7,254 nt of DNA from Pseudomonadota bacterium (GTDB lineage Bacteria > Pseudomonadota > Alphaproteobacteria > Acetobacterales > Acetobacteraceae): the NCBI GenBank assembly GCA_021805485.1, contig JAJZFF010000168.1:1-7254 (forward strand), read 5' to 3'. Below the pieces are notes generated by a model, which did not search any database, was not told the DNA's origin, and worked only from the letters and a program-made list of their open reading frames with translations. Within the stretch, counting starts at the first letter, position 1, and every line of letters begins with the position of its first letter. Shown here piece by piece: positions 5,125 to 7,254 of this stretch. The position numbers and the translations under genes are program-made.

Positions 5125-6708
5125 AGAAGCCCGTCTGGGAGAAGCCCGTCTGGGAGAAGCCCGTCTGGGAGAATCCTGTCCGGGAGAAGCCCGTCCGGGA
5201 GAAGCCTGGCTGGCTTCCGTTCGGGCGCCATGGCGCTGGCGGCGCTTCTGGCCGTGTCCGGCTGCACCAGCATGCAGCGCTTCGTTTTCGGCGCCCCGGC
5301 CGAGGGTGTTCCGGGCCACGTGGCGGGCTTCCTCGGCGGTGTCGCCGCCGACGAGCCGCGCGCCGCCGTCGTTGCGCGCGAGGTGCTCTCCTCCGGCGGC
5401 AACGCCGTCGACGCCGCGACCGCGCTTGGCTTCGCGCTCGCCGTCACGCTGCCCTCGCGCGCCGGCCTCGGCGGCGGCGGCGCCTGCCTGGTCTACCGGC
5501 CCGGCGCTGCCGCCGAGACGGTGATGTTCATGTCGCAGCCGCCGAAGACGCTCGCGGGGTCGGCCGACCGGCCGGCGGCGGCGCCCGCGGTCCCGGCTGG
5601 CCTCCTGGCCCTGCACGCGCGCTACGGTCACCTCAAGCTCGACCGGCTGACGGCGCCGGCCGAGGAGATGGCGCGCTTCGGCGTGCCGGTCTCGGCGGCG
5701 CTGTCGCGCGATCTGCACGTCGTGGCGCGGCCGCTGCTGGCCGACGCCGCGGCCCGTACCGTGTTCGGCCCGCGTGGCGAGGTGCTCGACGAAGGCGGCA
5801 TCCTCGTCCAGCCCGATCTCGGCGTCACGCTGGCGCAGCTGCGCATTGGCGGCCAGGGCGATTTCTATCGCGGCGCGCTCGCCCATGCGATCGTGACCGC
5901 CGCCACCTCGGTGGGCGGCGGACTGACGGCGGAGGACCTCGCTGGCGTCACGACCCAGACGCTCGCCCCGATCATCGTCCCCGACGGCCCGCTGCAGGTG
6001 GCCTTTCTGCCGCTGCCGGCCGATGGCGGCCTCGCCGCCGCTGGCGCCTGGCGCGTGCTCTCGTCCAACCCAACCGCGCTCGCCGATGCCGCCCTGCGGT
6101 CCGAGGCGCTGGCGGCACGGTGGCGGAGCGGCGGGGGCGATGCCAAGGATCTGCTCGCCTCCCAAGCGCCGCCGGCGCGTCTGCCCGACTTGTCCGCCTC
6201 CACCGGCTTCGTCGTGCTCGACCGCACCGGCATGGCGGTGGCGTGCGCCGAGACCATGGGCAACCTGTTCGGAATCGGCCGTATCGCCCCGGGAACGGGC
6301 CTGCTGCTCGCGGCCTCCCCGGCGACGATGCCGCCGCCGCTGCTCTCGGCCGCGATCGCCTGGGACGCCCGCGCTCGCTCCTTCCGCGCCGCCGCCGCAT
6401 CCTCGGGCCAGTCCGCCGCGCCGCTGGCGCTCGCCATCGGCCTGCGCACCGCGCTGCACGCCGCCAGCCCGATCCCGACGAAATGGCCGCCCGAACCCGG
6501 CCGCCTGGCGCTGATCGCCTGTCCCGGCGGGCTGCCGGGCGACGAGGCAACCTGCAGATGGGCGACCGACCCGCGCGGCAAGGGCCTCGCGCTCGGCGAG
6601 AAGTCGGACCGCGAACTCGAGCAGGAGCGCGGGCTCGGCAATCCGGAGAAGACGGGCGAGCCTGCCTATGATAACAAAGACTTGCAGCAGCGGCGGACGA
6701 TCAATTAG
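5110..6708 (+). CDS. gamma-glutamyltransferase-family lipoprotein, divergent
   Basis: This 532-residue protein has the overall layout of gamma-glutamyltransferase (GGT). The large-subunit start is GVAADEPRAAVVAREVLSSG (77-96), then GNAVDAATALGFALAVTLPS (97-116) and GLGGGGACLVY (119-129). The small-subunit segment is STGFVVLDRTGMAVACAETM (364-383) with FGIGRIAPGTG (387-397). GGT enzymes self-cleave before a Thr and hydrolyse or transfer the gamma-glutamyl group of glutathione. Here the usual Thr-Thr-His/Ser at that junction is Ser364-Thr365-Gly366, and the canonical GGSR motif is replaced by SSGQSAAP (431-438), so activity is uncertain. The N-terminus is a basic RSPSG repeat region (6-35), then a hydrophobic stretch and lipobox AVSGC (Cys52), predicting a lipid-anchored envelope protein. 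The charged C-terminal tail (488-532) is not typical of GGT. The start at 5110 is chosen on its SD-like GGGA; 5122 and 5230 are alternatives, but 5230 would leave no basic residues before the signal core. The aminotransferase follows after 51 bases. Confidence 0.82.
   Translation: MAGTMRSPSGRSPSGRSPSGRILSGRSPSGRSLAGFRSGAMALAALLAVSGCTSMQRFVFGAPAEGVPGHVAGFLGGVAADEPRAAVVAREVLSSGGNAVDAATALGFALAVTLPSRAGLGGGGACLVYRPGAAAETVMFMSQPPKTLAGSADRPAAAPAVPAGLLALHARYGHLKLDRLTAPAEEMARFGVPVSAALSRDLHVVARPLLADAAARTVFGPRGEVLDEGGILVQPDLGVTLAQLRIGGQGDFYRGALAHAIVTAATSVGGGLTAEDLAGVTTQTLAPIIVPDGPLQVAFLPLPADGGLAAAGAWRVLSSNPTALADAALRSEALAARWRSGGGDAKDLLASQAPPARLPDLSASTGFVVLDRTGMAVACAETMGNLFGIGRIAPGTGLLLAASPATMPPPLLSAAIAWDARARSFRAAAASSGQSAAPLALAIGLRTALHAASPIPTKWPPEPGRLALIACPGGLPGDEATCRWATDPRGKGLALGEKSDRELEQERGLGNPEKTGEPAYDNKDLQQRRTIN
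5125..5214 (+). repeat. six 15-bp in-frame repeats at the GGT-like N-terminus
   Basis: Six consecutive 15-base units occupy 5125-5214. The first three (AGAAGCCCGTCTGGG) are identical; the fourth to sixth have diverged. They encode RSPSG x3, RILSG, RSPSG and RSLAG, giving a basic low-complexity segment directly before the lipoprotein signal core. The gradient from identical to diverged copies suggests recent expansion at the 5' side. Confidence 0.9.
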
Positions 6709-6759
6709 CGGATCGGTTGTTCAGGGCAGCGCCGGTCGGCCGTCGAGCGGAGCAAAGCC

Positions 6760-7254
6760 ATGGCACTGAAGGTCGGCCGCGCCGCCGCGTCCCCGCCGTT
6801 CCGGGTGATGGACGTGATCGCCGCCGCCAATGCCCGCCAGGCCGCGCTGCCGCCGGGCGGGGCCCGGGTGCTGCGCATGGAGGTCGGCCAGCCGGGCACC
6901 GGCGCCCCGGCCGGGGCGGTGGCCGCGGCGGTGGCGGCGCTGCGCGCGGGCGACCCGCTCGGCTATACCGAGACCTTCGGCCTGCCGGCGCTGCGCGCGC
7001 GGATCGCGGCCCATTACCGGGACTGGTACGGGCTGGACCTTCCCGCCCACCGCATCGCCGTCACCACCGGCGCCTCCGGCGCCTTTCCGCTCGCCTTCCT
7101 CGCCGCCTTCGATGCCGGCGACCGCATCGCTCTCGCCGCGCCCTACTATCCGCCCTACGTCAACATCCTGCGGTCGCTCGGCATGCAGCCGGTGATCCTG
7201 GAAGCCGGTCCTGAGACGCGGTTCCAGCCGAGCGTGGGGATGCTGGACCGGCTC
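6760..7254 (+). CDS. PLP-dependent class I/II aminotransferase, 5' part (runs off window)
   Basis: The frame is open from the ATG at 6760 to the last base, giving 165 residues with no stop, so the gene continues beyond the window. It matches the N-terminal part of fold-type I (AspC-like) aminotransferases: MEVGQPGTGAP (40-50) near the substrate pocket, GYTETFGLPALRARIA (68-83), TTGASGAF (102-109) where the PLP phosphate is bound, and APYYPPYVNILRSLGMQPV (127-145). The PLP-binding lysine lies further on and is not visible. These enzymes move amino groups between amino acids and 2-oxo acids; substrate specificity cannot be judged here. GGAG at 6749-6752 with a 7-base spacer fixes the start. The 51-base gap after the GGT-like gene and shared strand allow co-transcription. 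Confidence 0.9.
   Translation, partial: MALKVGRAAASPPFRVMDVIAAANARQAALPPGGARVLRMEVGQPGTGAPAGAVAAAVAALRAGDPLGYTETFGLPALRARIAAHYRDWYGLDLPAHRIAVTTGASGAFPLAFLAAFDAGDRIALAAPYYPPYVNILRSLGMQPVILEAGPETRFQPSVGMLDRL

Noticed and set aside
4864..6459. Very long minus-strand open frame continuous with the thiol-disulfide gene, antisense to the GGT-like gene
   Set aside because: Its extra residues are low-complexity, Arg/Gly/Ala-rich and without family pattern, while the + strand frame has clear GGT motifs. Open antisense frames are common in GC-rich DNA. The real gene begins at its signal peptide.

Overview
The window is GC-rich, densely coding bacterial DNA. Base composition, GTG starts with good Shine-Dalgarno sites, an FNR-type box and the protein families together suggest an alphaproteobacterium, probably in or near Rhodospirillales/Acetobacterales. 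That placement is inference; no rRNA or other taxonomic marker is present.

Layout from left to right. Bases 1-39 are the tail of an unidentified + strand frame. 77-1738 (+) is an AidB-type acyl-CoA dehydrogenase. It converges, with a 16-base gap, on a minus-strand pair: a small YkoF/MTH1187-type thiamine-binding protein (2492-2740) followed by a class I SAM methyltransferase (1755-2483). In that pair the ribosome binding site of the second gene lies on the stop codon of the first. Upstream of the pair is a 422-base intergenic region (2741-3162). It holds an FNR/FixK-type box (3045-3058), several strong hairpins (two of them mutually exclusive) and a perfect 18-bp tandem duplication. Next on the minus strand are a GT-A-like glycosyltransferase (3163-3915) and a secreted ScsC/DsbA-like thiol-disulfide protein (4054-4863).

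Across a 246-base divergent region, the + strand carries a gamma-glutamyltransferase-family lipoprotein (5110-6708). Its translation start lies in 17-bp tandem repeats and its N-terminus is built from 15-bp tandem repeats. After 51 bases comes the 5' part of a PLP-dependent class I/II aminotransferase (6760 to the window edge).

Functional links. The thiamine-binding protein and methyltransferase look like one translationally coupled unit, possibly under oxygen-responsive control through a long structured leader. The divergent ScsC-like protein and GGT-like lipoprotein are both predicted to be exported and both belong to thiol/glutathione-related families, so a shared envelope role is possible but unproven. 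AidB and the glycosyltransferase have no clear functional partner here.

The best candidate for something undescribed is the structured, possibly FNR-controlled, minus-strand leader or small RNA at about 2822-3036. No phage genes, insertion sequences, CRISPR arrays, tRNAs or rRNAs were seen.
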